Shown: piece by piece, positions 46,304 through 55,655 of the stretch
Layout of the letters: every line of letters begins with the position of its first letter
Position numbering within the stretch: the stretch's first letter is position 1
Source: an uncultured Armatimonadota bacterium
GTDB taxonomy: Bacteria; Armatimonadota; Fimbriimonadia; Fimbriimonadales; Fimbriimonadaceae
Assembly: GCA_903899015.1 (NCBI GenBank)
Contig: CAIUHP010000075.1
Coordinates: forward strand, 52,125-116,124
Direction: 5' to 3'
Length of the DNA: 64,000 nt
Made by a program: the position numbers and the translations under genes
The notes under the pieces: generated by a model
The model's database searches: none
Seen by the model: only the letters and a program-made list of their open reading frames with translations
Told to the model about the DNA's origin: nothing

Positions 46304-46769
46304 GTCGGTATACCAACGTCTCGAGCACAACTAAATTGAACCGACCGGTTTGCCCGATCCGGCTAAACATAAACTCCTCAGACCCTTTACTCGCTTTCCA
46401 CATTTGGCCAGCCTTGACCGTGCCTGCATGCTTCGTCCAGGTAAGCAAATTGAGCTTAGCGACCGAGTCCATGAACGTATCTTCGCTCACTCCTGGAGGT
46501 TGAGCGATTTCAGCTTCAACAATGGGATTCGGCGGATCGTATCGGAACATCTCGCACCGAACGACTTCCGCGTGGTTAGGCACGATCAGGTAAGGGGCGA
46601 GCTTGCCGGAATAGTTGGGGCGATGGAATGCACTTGAAACAAGCAGTCCCAGAATATAGACACCACCCAACGCGAGAGAGGCCCATAAGAAACGCTGTAA
46701 TCCAAAGGTACCGGGTCCCTCGATCGACGTGATGTTTTCTCCGTCGGATATCTCAATTTGGTTTGTCAT
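46167..46769 (-). CDS. Membrane protein of unknown function, 3' end antisense to neighbour
   Basis: 200 residues. One membrane helix (LALGGVYILGLLVSSAF) near residue 35, then an extracytoplasmic domain to about residue 152 (FNLVVLETLVYR). The last ~45 residues are rich in Pro, Ser and Gly and fall entirely inside the oppositely oriented gene at 45830-46303. GAGGA lies 6 nt before the ATG. Probably the domain ends near residue 155 and the tail is a by-product of a lost stop. Divergent from the CocE hydrolase. Confidence 0.65.
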   Translation of the reverse strand: MTNQIEISDGENITSIEGPGTFGLQRFLWASLALGGVYILGLLVSSAFHRPNYSGKLAPYLIVPNHAEVVRCEMFRYDPPNPIVEAEIAQPPGVSEDTFMDSVAKLNLLTWTKHAGTVKAGQMWKASKGSEEFMFSRIGQTGRFNLVVLETLVYRPRSVKPAVPPGASSSTSAYPVRIGGKRSSIGSHGPTLPKTGYTGP

Positions 46770-46851
46770 GGGATTCCTCTAAGCTTACGACGAGCTTAGG
46801 CACGTGGGAAGTTGATCTTATTGGAAGGATTATCGAACGTCCGTGCCGAAT

Positions 46852-48750
46852 ATGGGAATCTTCCCAATGTTTGTTCCCCTTCTATTCGCCAGTGTCTCGA
46901 CGAGTTCCAGCTTCCAAAGCAACCCTCCCGAGTTTAATATTCGGGCCAATTACACCAAGCAGGAAAGTATGGTGCCAATGCGGGACGGGGCAAAACTTTA
47001 CACCGCCATCTACGTGCCGAAAGATCCTGGCGGCCCTTTACCGATCATCCTTCAACGCACGCCCTACAGTTGCGCTCCCTATGGCCCAACGACGTTTCCA
47101 AACGGATTGGGTCCGACGCGTCAGTTCCCTCGAGAGAAGTTCATTTTCGTCAACCAGGATGTGCGCGGTCGTTACATGTCGGAAGGGCATCACCGCTTTT
47201 CTCCGCCCGTAAACCCGAATAATAGAACGGTCAAAGATGTAGATGAGACAACCGATGCATACGATACGATTGATTGGCTCCTGAAAAATGTGCCCAACAA
47301 TAATGGTCGAGTGGGCATTTGGGGCATTTCTCAGCCTGGATTTTATGCTTCAAATGCGTTGATCCATGCTCATCCAGCGCTGAAATGCGCTTCGCCCCAA
47401 GCACCTGTAACGGACCGATTCGTGGGCGACGACGATCATCACAACGGAGCGTTCTTTCTCGCTCAACGTTTCTCGTTCTTGTGGGGATTTGGCTGGCCTC
47501 ATCCTGTACCAGGTAAGACCTACGGGCCAGGTTTCAAGTGGCCATTTGCGGACTCGTATCGCTTCTTCTTAGAAAACGAACCGCTTGGAAAGCTGGAAAC
47601 CTACTTTCAGCATCGCAACATGTTTTGGGACCAAATCATGGCCCACGACAGCTACGACGCCTACTGGAAACCTCGCGGGATGGAGCAGCATTTTAAGGGC
47701 ATCGCACCCGCGGTCTTAACCATTGGCGGCTGGTTCGATGCGGAGGACTTGTTTGGTGCTTTACACACCTTTAAGGCGATCGAGAAAGATCGGTTGACTC
47801 AACCCAAGGACACGGCTAAGCCAAATATTCTGGTGATGGGGCCGTGGTACCACGGAGGATGGGCCGGAGATGACGGTGAAAGATTGGGCCCTATCGAGTT
47901 CGACCAAAAAACAAGCGTCTATGCCCGTGAGAAAGTGGAACTGCCTTTCTTCAATTACTACCTAAAAGACAAAGTCGCACCACAGTTGGCCAAGGCGATC
48001 GTATTTCAGACCGGAACAAATGAGTGGAAAACTTATCCGCAATGGCCCCCCATTTCCGCCACACCAGCTTCTCTGTACTTTCAACCAGGTGGAAAACTCG
48101 ATTGGAAGCCGGGGGAAATCGGTGTGGATTCCTATGTAAGTGATCCCCGCCGACCAGTCCCTTACTCCGCCGAAGTGGGTACAGGCGTCAACCGAGCTTT
48201 CATGGTCGGTGACCAGCGATTTGCCTGGAGCCGATCGGATGTATTGACCTACGAAACGCCAGTTCTCAAAGAAAATACGACCTTGGCAGGTCCGATGCAA
48301 GCTGATCTTTACGTATCAAGCACGGGAACAGATTCAGACTTCGTGGTGAAGGTCATCGACGAATATCCGAACGATGCGGAAGTCAACACCAAGGTGACTC
48401 CCGCCGTGCGCATGGCGGGCTACCAGATGCTGGTTCGAGGCGAAATCATGCGAGCCAAGTTTAGGGAGACGCTAGAGAAGGCAGTTCCGTTAGTTCCCGG
48501 TCGAGTGACACACCTCAACTTTGAACTTCGGGATGTCTTTCACAGTTTCAAAAAGGGCCACCGCATCATGGTTCAAGTTCAGTCGTCTTGGTTCCCGCTT
48601 GCTGATTTGAATCCTCAGCGATTTGTGCACATCAATTTTGCGAAAGCTTCTGATTTTCAAGCGGCTACCGAGCGCATTTATCTGGGTGCTGGCCATGCCA
48701 GTTGTATAAAGGTTCTCACCCTCGAGGAATCTCCGCCAGCTAAGAAGTAG
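46852..48750 (+). CDS. Secreted CocE/NonD-family acyl hydrolase
   Basis: 632 residues from ATG at 46852 (a GTG nine bases earlier is possible). A signal peptide is followed by an X-Pro dipeptidyl-peptidase-like alpha/beta hydrolase. VPMRDGAKLYTAIYVPKD is the family entry. The nucleophile elbow is GISQPG, where Ser is followed by Gln-Pro instead of the usual Tyr-x-Gly. Late, a jelly-roll domain typical of CocE (TLAGPMQADLYVSSTGTDSDF) precedes the end. Substrate unknown: cocaine esterase and glutaryl-7-ACA acylase share this fold. Converges on the DUF5916 gene 3 bp away. Confidence 0.88.
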   Translation: MGIFPMFVPLLFASVSTSSSFQSNPPEFNIRANYTKQESMVPMRDGAKLYTAIYVPKDPGGPLPIILQRTPYSCAPYGPTTFPNGLGPTRQFPREKFIFVNQDVRGRYMSEGHHRFSPPVNPNNRTVKDVDETTDAYDTIDWLLKNVPNNNGRVGIWGISQPGFYASNALIHAHPALKCASPQAPVTDRFVGDDDHHNGAFFLAQRFSFLWGFGWPHPVPGKTYGPGFKWPFADSYRFFLENEPLGKLETYFQHRNMFWDQIMAHDSYDAYWKPRGMEQHFKGIAPAVLTIGGWFDAEDLFGALHTFKAIEKDRLTQPKDTAKPNILVMGPWYHGGWAGDDGERLGPIEFDQKTSVYAREKVELPFFNYYLKDKVAPQLAKAIVFQTGTNEWKTYPQWPPISATPASLYFQPGGKLDWKPGEIGVDSYVSDPRRPVPYSAEVGTGVNRAFMVGDQRFAWSRSDVLTYETPVLKENTTLAGPMQADLYVSSTGTDSDFVVKVIDEYPNDAEVNTKVTPAVRMAGYQMLVRGEIMRAKFRETLEKAVPLVPGRVTHLNFELRDVFHSFKKGHRIMVQVQSSWFPLADLNPQRFVHINFAKASDFQAATERIYLGAGHASCIKVLTLEESPPAKK

Positions 48751-48753
48751 GGA

Positions 48754-50736
48754 CTAAAAAGCCCAGACGAACTTGAGGCTGACTCGGCGCGAGAACGTGA
48801 CTGAATTGGGATCACCGATGATCACGTACGTCTCCGCGCCTGTCCATCCTGAGCTTTGATAGGAAAGGAAGAAGTTCCGCTGGCCGTTGGTTTCCACCAA
48901 TCGCGCGGCGAGTGACCGCTTATTATCAATTTGCCAACCGACGGTAGCAATCGTCTGCTGGGCGTCGTCACTAAATGCGAGAACGGAGTGAGTGAGCGAA
49001 AGATCGATGCGGTGGAAAACTCGCAAACTGCCCTTTACGTTCACGTAGCGAGACGGGGTGCTGTTCTGCGTCCCGAAGAGATACTCCACGCCGAATTGCT
49101 TAAAGCGGTTGCTGGCATTAAACGTATACGCGATATCGTAATTGTTGTCGGTGCCTGTTTGATAGTCCGTCAAGTTTCGATTGAGCGAAATGGCTTGGTC
49201 ATTCCGAGTATTGAAATTCACTCCGGCTTGGATGCCGCGTTCTTGGATGGTGCCGTCCGCCTGGTAGAAATCAGGCGTGTAAATGAAGAAATTCCAGTCG
49301 TGGAACGGGCCATTCGGAAGATTGTCGTTGAAATTCGTATACGTATAAGCTCCTCGGCGGTCTTGCCAAGGAACATAGGCGAGAATCGGATTAAAACTGG
49401 GATCGACCCAAATCTGCTGAATTTCGGTAAACCACTTCGCGCCCCCATAGCCAAAAGCCAAGTTGCCAGCTGTCTCCTTACTGTGCCCGTTGTCTTCGAC
49501 GGCAAAGGCGGAGTGAGCAAACCAATTGGACCACTTTTTATTAAAGGTTCCGCCAACTAAATCATCGTGCGCCGCACCTAAATTGTAGGTGCTGGCATAA
49601 ATTGCCTGAGAATAAGTCGTTCCGATATTCTCGGTGTAGTTGGTAAAGCTTGCGACTGAACCATCACTTTGATTGACCGCAAGCGTTCCAAGTTGAGCGG
49701 TCGGTGACAGCTGACCATAGAATTTCGAACCGAAATTAATCGCTCCAATTCGTTGGCTGTAAAACGGCACACCGTATTCAAACATCCCAATCGGATTGAA
49801 ATAGTTTCCACCCTCAGTAAAAAAGGGACGCGCATCATTTAATTGCCGTTCCGTATGAACAAAATCCACACCGGCGATCTGCTGTTCAATGTTTACGAAG
49901 TCTGGGTTGATACTGAAAAGCGCGCTTTGCTGGTTGGTAACCGCATACCTCGCATCGAGGCCTGCTCGGTTGGCTAGTTTGCCATCCAAAAGTCCGGGAG
50001 CATCGTAAGCTAGAAATTGCCAGCGAGAACGAGAATCCTGGGAGGGAGGTTGGACACCTTTCAGCACTCCGATGAGTTCTGGCTTATAAGAGGGAGTGAC
50101 GTTTGCCCATTGCGACGTTGTCTTCGTTCGAGCCTGATACCGCTCGAAATTGATATCCATGTCAATTGGTTTGGCCGACTTTGGGTAATTGAGAATGCGC
50201 CATGGGATCCGCATTTCCACAACGTATCCGTCTTTGGTTCGCTTGGATCGGCTGTCCCAAATCCCTCGCCATTCGGCTTTGGAAGAGTGACCTCCCGCGA
50301 TACTCTCCGATCGTGTGTTGAGAACATTGACCGTGAACTTTGAAACCGAACTACCGTTGCGCGTGTGGTACGGATCAATCGTGAGCGTGACCGTGTCCTC
50401 GCCCTTGAACTCGGCTTCTGGTGTAATTTCACGTCCGACAATCTGTTCCGGCTTGGCGTCGTGACAAACGAACAGCACGTAAATCGCTTCGTCGTCATAC
50501 AGTAAGCGACAGGTCGTGCCGTCTTCTGGCGGCTTGTTTGAAAAGATCTCGGTGAAACCAGTCGTTGCGCCGGCAGAGAGCCAAAGCGCGTCTTGCGGGT
50601 TACCTGTAAGTCGGGGAGGTTGGGGGCATCGGACCGCCTTGATCTCAGGAATCTGCGATCGTGCCTCAGCACCCAAGAAGATGAGAACCGCAAGCGTAGC
50701 AAACTTCCGTATGAAAAAATAAGGCGAAGCAGACAT
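48754..50736 (-). CDS. DUF5916 outer-membrane barrel with N-terminal CBM9-like domain
   Basis: 660 residues. Signal peptide (residues 1-28), then a carbohydrate-binding-9-like domain (~residues 30-210: GNPQDALWLSAG, ALLYDDEAIYVLFVCHD-like, KDGYVVEMRIPW). The rest is a DUF5916 beta barrel ending in LKFVWAF, a C-terminal Phe typical of outer-membrane barrels. No TonB plug is present. These proteins are thought to bind or import glycans or peptides at the cell surface; the substrate is not known. Confidence 0.87.
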   Translation of the reverse strand: MSASPYFFIRKFATLAVLIFLGAEARSQIPEIKAVRCPQPPRLTGNPQDALWLSAGATTGFTEIFSNKPPEDGTTCRLLYDDEAIYVLFVCHDAKPEQIVGREITPEAEFKGEDTVTLTIDPYHTRNGSSVSKFTVNVLNTRSESIAGGHSSKAEWRGIWDSRSKRTKDGYVVEMRIPWRILNYPKSAKPIDMDINFERYQARTKTTSQWANVTPSYKPELIGVLKGVQPPSQDSRSRWQFLAYDAPGLLDGKLANRAGLDARYAVTNQQSALFSINPDFVNIEQQIAGVDFVHTERQLNDARPFFTEGGNYFNPIGMFEYGVPFYSQRIGAINFGSKFYGQLSPTAQLGTLAVNQSDGSVASFTNYTENIGTTYSQAIYASTYNLGAAHDDLVGGTFNKKWSNWFAHSAFAVEDNGHSKETAGNLAFGYGGAKWFTEIQQIWVDPSFNPILAYVPWQDRRGAYTYTNFNDNLPNGPFHDWNFFIYTPDFYQADGTIQERGIQAGVNFNTRNDQAISLNRNLTDYQTGTDNNYDIAYTFNASNRFKQFGVEYLFGTQNSTPSRYVNVKGSLRVFHRIDLSLTHSVLAFSDDAQQTIATVGWQIDNKRSLAARLVETNGQRNFFLSYQSSGWTGAETYVIIGDPNSVTFSRRVSLKFVWAF

Positions 50737-50899
50737 TCAAGTTTTCGGCTCAATCAGCTCGTTTGAGCCTCCCGACATTGTGGCACGCTCGCACCATTGT
50801 CCTTCTTGCTAGTGCCGCCAATTCGTTGGATGACAATTGTAGGAATTCTCTTGTGATTCGAAAAAGATTCATACTATCTCTCGAATCGAACATCAATCC

Positions 50900-51847
50900 G
50901 TGGCACAAAACAACCCGATCGATAAGTTGCGTAACGAACCCTTTGGATGGGCATTCGTAGCTGTTGCTGCGATGATGTGGGGTTCCGACCTTCTTCTGAG
51001 GCCAAAAGTGCTCTCTACGGGGATGGGTTCTGTCGCGATTGTGATGTTCGAGCACATTGCACTCGCGGTAATTTTCGCCCCAACTCTCATTAAATCCTGG
51101 CGCACATGGACCAAGATGAGCGGTCGAGAATTTGCTTGCCTCCTATTTATCGCTTGGGGTGGTTCAGGGCTCGCGACGGTGCTGTTAACTCAAGCTTATT
51201 CGGTCGGCGAGCCAATCACCGCGACCTTGCTCCAAAAGCTCCAACCCGCTTTCGCCATTTCTCTTGCGGCCCCCATCCTTCGCGAACGACCCAAGTGGAT
51301 GTTCTTCGCATTCTTCGGATTCGGTTTGATTGGTGCCTACTTGATGTCCTTTGGTCTGACTTGGATGACCGACCCCATGAGTAGCAAGGCCCTGGTCGCG
51401 GCGGGACTTGCGGTGGGTGCAGCCGCTATCTGGGGATCGTGCACGGTCGTCGGTCGATGGTCGCTCCACCGGCTTGACCCATTTACCGTTGCAGGTTTGC
51501 GATTTACATTAGCTCTTCCGATGCTGTTAGTGTGGAACCTCATGCGACCAGGAACGACCGAGGCTAAATTCGCAGTTACCTCCGCGGCCTTCTTGCCTTT
51601 GCTCGCGATTGTGATTCTGCCCGACGCATTGGGAATGGCGCTGTACTACTTTGGCCTGCGCAAAACGACCGCATCGTTGGCGAGTCTTGCTGAGCTAGCC
51701 TATCCGGCCACCGCGATTTTGTTGGCGTATCCAACCACCCGAGATTTCACCATTTGGAAGTGGATTGGAGTTGCGATCCTGGTGGGCAGTCTCCACATGA
51801 TTCGTCGAGGCAACTTCGTACAAGCTCCGTTGCCTTCGACGAATTAA
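50900..51847 (+). CDS. EamA-family (DMT) transporter
   Basis: 315 residues, ten membrane segments in two EamA halves (first begins WAFVAVAAMMWGSDLL, second GLAVGAAAIWGSCTVVGRW). Drug/metabolite exporters move small amino acids, sugars or drugs out of the cell; substrate not predictable. GTG start with no clear ribosome binding site. Converges on the sulfite-oxidase-like gene with 6 bp between stops. Confidence 0.9.
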   Translation: MAQNNPIDKLRNEPFGWAFVAVAAMMWGSDLLLRPKVLSTGMGSVAIVMFEHIALAVIFAPTLIKSWRTWTKMSGREFACLLFIAWGGSGLATVLLTQAYSVGEPITATLLQKLQPAFAISLAAPILRERPKWMFFAFFGFGLIGAYLMSFGLTWMTDPMSSKALVAAGLAVGAAAIWGSCTVVGRWSLHRLDPFTVAGLRFTLALPMLLVWNLMRPGTTEAKFAVTSAAFLPLLAIVILPDALGMALYYFGLRKTTASLASLAELAYPATAILLAYPTTRDFTIWKWIGVAILVGSLHMIRRGNFVQAPLPSTN

Positions 51848-51853
51848 GTCAAG

Positions 51854-53098
51854 TCACTTCACGTGAACTTCGATTGGGATGACCTGATTAATCAAGTAGT
51901 TCTCTCGGTCCAAATCTCGGGTCGCTGGCTGGACATTTCCCGCACTATCGGTTGCACGAGAAGCCAGTGTCACAATGCCGGTCGTGCTTGGGACCTTCCA
52001 CTCAAATTCCCAAAGTCTCCAAGCCCCTGTTTCTGATTTCGATGTCCAATGGGCATCGCTCCATGTGTGGCCCCCATCGGAACTCAATTCAATCTTGACA
52101 ACTTCATGCTCGCCAGTCCAAGCCGCACCGGTCACTTTATAAGTCGACCCCGCTGCCACTGACTCGCGAAATTCAGGGCGAGAAATCTGAGATTTCACGA
52201 GGAGAGACGTGATAGGAACGCGGTGTGCAAGGCCGTTCTCATGCTTCCAATAGGCGTAATCGATCGTTTGGAAATACCCATGAAACGGTTTCGTGACAAC
52301 CACCAGCCGTGTGAGCCACTTGACGGATGCTACAGCGAACCATTCCGGAACGATCGCTCGGACAGGAAATCCGTGTCCCACCGGTAAGGGTTCACCGTTC
52401 ATTTCATAAACGATCAGAACGTTCTTCTGGAGTGCCTTTTCTAGCGGAAGACTGCGAGAAAAATGTAATGCCGCACCAGGATGAGGCGGATCTTTAAGTT
52501 CGCCGGAATCCGCTCCTTCAAGTACAACTTCGATGGCGTCAGGATGCATTCCCGCCTTCTCCAACAAAACAGAAAGAGGAACACCAGTCCATTCCGCCGT
52601 ACTGACAGCACCCTGTTCCCACTGGACTCCACGTGCTGGAGGAGTCAAATAGACCCGACTATTGCCCGCACATTCAAGCGTGGCGGTGACTGTCTTCGAT
52701 GGTAGAGCTTTCAGCTCATCGTAGGTGAGAGTGAGCGGCGTATTGACAGCGCCCTCGATCTGAAGCTTCCAGTCAGCCACTTTTAGATGGGGAGTGGCAA
52801 AGTGCGTTCGGACGTAAAAAAGATCGTTGGGAGTAATTCTGCTTTCTAGCGCAGAAAATGGGGACTCTAGATTCTCAGGCTCCTTTTGACGTGTTATCAG
52901 CCCGGGTAAATGCTGCTTGGCAAGCAGGAGAGGTTGACTCGGATTCAGCGCACCAAAGGCGGTGCCCAATCCAAGTGGAGCAAGACCTGCTCCGGCAATT
53001 TTCAGAAAACTTCGTCTTGGAAATTCGAATGACTGCTTATCACTCTGCGAATCTGTCGGGTCGGCTCCATTGTCAACTTGATCCATGTCGTCGAGCAT
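51854..53098 (-). CDS. TAT-exported sulfite-oxidase-like molybdopterin enzyme
   Basis: 414 residues from ATG at 53098 (GGAAG 3 nt upstream; the frame continues to 53158, but that extension is not signal-like). A twin-arginine signal PRRSFLKIAGAG precedes the oxidoreductase molybdopterin-binding domain. The molybdenum-ligand Cys is Cys143 in ATLECAGNSR. A Mo-co dimerisation domain follows (GEHEVVKIELSSDGGHTWS). Folded cofactor-bearing enzymes are exported by TAT to the periplasm. Sulfite or another small anion is the likely substrate. No heme subunit is adjacent. Confidence 0.93.
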   Translation of the reverse strand: MLDDMDQVDNGADPTDSQSDKQSFEFPRRSFLKIAGAGLAPLGLGTAFGALNPSQPLLLAKQHLPGLITRQKEPENLESPFSALESRITPNDLFYVRTHFATPHLKVADWKLQIEGAVNTPLTLTYDELKALPSKTVTATLECAGNSRVYLTPPARGVQWEQGAVSTAEWTGVPLSVLLEKAGMHPDAIEVVLEGADSGELKDPPHPGAALHFSRSLPLEKALQKNVLIVYEMNGEPLPVGHGFPVRAIVPEWFAVASVKWLTRLVVVTKPFHGYFQTIDYAYWKHENGLAHRVPITSLLVKSQISRPEFRESVAAGSTYKVTGAAWTGEHEVVKIELSSDGGHTWSDAHWTSKSETGAWRLWEFEWKVPSTTGIVTLASRATDSAGNVQPATRDLDRENYLINQVIPIEVHVK

Positions 53099-53131
53099 AC
53101 ACTTCCAGGTAAAAAAAGTGGGAAGCCCTAA

Positions 53132-53830
53132 TTGTCCGTTAACAAGATTAGCCTGCATCTCCTACTTGGATCGTTACGTACATTAAGCGTGTTTTCCGCG
53201 ATCGCTCTATGCTCAATCGTCATTGGCGGCTATCGTCCGACGGTCGCACCGTTCATCGCGTTTCGCGCGTTTAAGTCGGAAAGAATTTTGGAAGTTTGGG
53301 GTTCGAACACAGAAACCGGTCCCTTCCGTTTATTGGAAATCTATCCCATCGCCGCGATGTCTGGTCGCCTCGGTCCTAAACGGATCCAAGGTGATTTACA
53401 GGTTCCGGAAGGATTTTATCGGATCAACCGATTTAATCCTCAGAGTAGGTTCCATTTGTCACTCGGCTTGAATTATCCCAACTCAAGTGACCGTAAATTG
53501 AGTGATCGGAAACACCCAGGCACCGATATCTTTATTCATGGGAATCATGTCAGCGCAGGGTGTCTGGCCATGACCGATCCGGTCATCGAGCTTCTCTATC
53601 GACAAGCCAGTTACGCTCGGGACAACGGCCAAAAGAACATCCCAGTCACGATTCTTCCCTTCCGAATGACGAATACAAACTGGGTTCGAATGTGCAAATC
53701 GTATTCCAACGAGCCCAACCTCATTCGTTTTTGGGAAACCCTGCGCCCTGCCTACGATCGGTTCGAAGCCACCCATAAGTGGCCCCGCCCCCATGTCAAC
53801 CGACAGGGCTACTACATTTGGCCAAACTAG
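53132..53830 (+). CDS. L,D-transpeptidase-family (YkuD) protein
   Basis: 232 residues from TTG at 53132, with GGGAAG 6-7 nt upstream; the divergent neighbour starts only 33 bp away, so start and promoter are uncertain. N-terminal hydrophobic segment, then a YkuD domain: His136-Gly...Ser141-x-Gly-Cys144 (HGNHVSAGC), the nucleophile Cys of 3-3 peptidoglycan cross-linking or of Braun-lipoprotein attachment. The surrounding LSLGLNYPN and GTDIFIHG fit the YafK-like subgroup. Periplasmic. Confidence 0.85.
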   Translation: MSVNKISLHLLLGSLRTLSVFSAIALCSIVIGGYRPTVAPFIAFRAFKSERILEVWGSNTETGPFRLLEIYPIAAMSGRLGPKRIQGDLQVPEGFYRINRFNPQSRFHLSLGLNYPNSSDRKLSDRKHPGTDIFIHGNHVSAGCLAMTDPVIELLYRQASYARDNGQKNIPVTILPFRMTNTNWVRMCKSYSNEPNLIRFWETLRPAYDRFEATHKWPRPHVNRQGYYIWPN

Positions 53831-53857
53831 GCGTCTACTCGACTAGCTGAGTTTCGG

Positions 53858-54622
53858 CTACTGATAAACCTTGACTGACTTCACGATGAATTTAGCCGGG
53901 AAAATACTCGGATCGACTTTGCCGCCCATGTTTCCGCCAATGGCCAGATTTAAAATGATGTAGTAAGGACCTCGGAAAGGCCATGCATTAAATGTGTCTT
54001 CGTCTTTTTTAACGCGATAAGCCTCTTTGCCGTCTAGGTAGAAAACAATTTCGTTTGCTCGCCAGTCGAGTCCGTACTTGTGGAACTTAACGGGATCTTC
54101 AACCGAGACAACCTTCGTTCGTTGCTTAGGCTTCATCCAGTTGTAGTCTTCACAGTGAAGTGAGAAATGGTAGACCTTGGGTTCCATTCCCACGTTTTCC
54201 ATAATGTCAATTTCGCCGCATTTTGGCCAGCCGACCTTTTCTTGATTACCCGGATTACGGAGCCGCTCGTTCAGCATCCAAAACGCGGGCCAAGTTCCCT
54301 TTCCGAGTGGGACCTTTGCTTCGGCTTCAAAGTAACCATACTTCCAAGATTTGTTGGACGTGAGCCGGGTCGACATAACCTTTCCACCGTTATTGGTAGC
54401 TTTGATGACCAGGCCCTCCTTGGTTACATAAGCATTTTCACCCGGACCAGAAACATATTTTTCAAGCTCATTGTTATAAACCGGACCATCATCGAATTTC
54501 CAATCTTTGAGGGAAATCTTCTTCATCTTCGTGAAATCGTTCACAAACACCAGATGGCGGCCGGCGATCGGCGACGTTTGAGAGAGGAATATTGGGGTGA
54601 GAAGCATCGGCAAGATCATCAT
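53858..54622 (-). CDS. Glycoside hydrolase family 16 beta-glucanase
   Basis: 254 residues with a signal peptide. Catalytic motif GEIDIMENVG: nucleophile Glu137, assisting Asp139, acid/base Glu142. WPAFWMLN and HKYGLDWRANEIVFYLDG are other GH16 landmarks. It cleaves beta-1,3 or mixed beta-1,3-1,4 glucans (laminarin, lichenan) outside the cell; the exact linkage is not readable. AAGGA lies ~10 nt before the ATG. Stands alone. Confidence 0.93.
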   Translation of the reverse strand: MMILPMLLTPIFLSQTSPIAGRHLVFVNDFTKMKKISLKDWKFDDGPVYNNELEKYVSGPGENAYVTKEGLVIKATNNGGKVMSTRLTSNKSWKYGYFEAEAKVPLGKGTWPAFWMLNERLRNPGNQEKVGWPKCGEIDIMENVGMEPKVYHFSLHCEDYNWMKPKQRTKVVSVEDPVKFHKYGLDWRANEIVFYLDGKEAYRVKKDEDTFNAWPFRGPYYIILNLAIGGNMGGKVDPSIFPAKFIVKSVKVYQ

Positions 54623-54817
54623 TGAATTCCGTCCTTTCTAGTTTCGGTAGGGTTACCTAGTGAAACGTTTATTCACATCATTTTGCTCGTTTCCCATCGA
54701 AATCGATAGGGGTAGGCACGCCATTCGTTACCTACCTGCATCAGTTATCGAAGCAAGTCGATAAAGAGTCTTAGCCTTAACCTCCTGTTGATTTTGGGAC
54801 TCGGTATATTTGAATCC

Positions 54818-55555
54818 ATGAACATCCAAGGCAGCGTCATTATCGTCACGGGGGCATCTTCTGGGATCGGGCTTTGCACCGCTCAACTGCTTTCCGAAAT
54901 GGGGGCGAAGGTCGCACTGGTTGCCCGCTCGACCGATGTTCTGAAGCAGCTGGAGCAGGAGTTACCCGACAGCTTTGCCGTTACTACCGACATGAACGAC
55001 TGGGAGTCGGTCCGCAGCATGGTTAAAGCCGTTCATGCTCATTACGGACGCATTGATGGACTGGTCAATAACGCGGGCAAGGCTTACGAAGCGACCATCG
55101 AACAAATTGATCCCGACATCTTTGAGGAGATCTTTCGCCTCAACGTTTTATCGGTCGTCGTTGCCACCCAAGAAGTGCTGCCGATCATGAAAGCTCAAGG
55201 AAGCGGGACCATCGTCAACATCAACTCAGGAACTTCCTTTATGCGAATCCCTGGTTATTCGGTGTACTCTTCTTCGAAGCGAGCCTTAATGGGAATCACC
55301 TTGACGGGCCGTGAGGAATTTGCTCCCTATGGCATCCTCGTAAGTTCTGTCTATCCGGGCATGACGGCCACGAATTTTGGCGTCAACAAAGTGGTTGCCG
55401 ATGAAGAAAAAGGCGCGAGTGGCAATGGTCCTGTCCGCGACTACACCAAAGGTGACGCGCCCGAAGCAGTCGCGGCTCTGATCGTTAAGGCCCTTGAAGA
55501 AGGTGGTGCCGAGTATTTCATGCACGATCGGATGCGTACGATGGAAAACCGTTGA
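54818..55555 (+). CDS. Short-chain dehydrogenase/reductase
   Basis: 245 residues from ATG at 54818; a TTG at 54788 would add a non-family extension. Classical SDR: TGASSGIG coenzyme loop, NNAGKAYE, catalytic Ser in NINSGTSF, YSVYSSSKRA giving Tyr-x-x-x-Lys, and a downstream YPGMTATNF. Substrate unknown. It sits 100 bp before the broken LLM gene, same strand. Confidence 0.9.
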   Translation: MNIQGSVIIVTGASSGIGLCTAQLLSEMGAKVALVARSTDVLKQLEQELPDSFAVTTDMNDWESVRSMVKAVHAHYGRIDGLVNNAGKAYEATIEQIDPDIFEEIFRLNVLSVVVATQEVLPIMKAQGSGTIVNINSGTSFMRIPGYSVYSSSKRALMGITLTGREEFAPYGILVSSVYPGMTATNFGVNKVVADEEKGASGNGPVRDYTKGDAPEAVAALIVKALEEGGAEYFMHDRMRTMENR

Positions 55556-55655
55556 CGAGCCCAATGAAGTTGAATTAGTGGTCCAATTTATCTGATCTTG
55601 CTTGCGTAGAACCGTTGAGTGATGGTTCTCCAGCGGATATGGGAACCAAGTGTTT

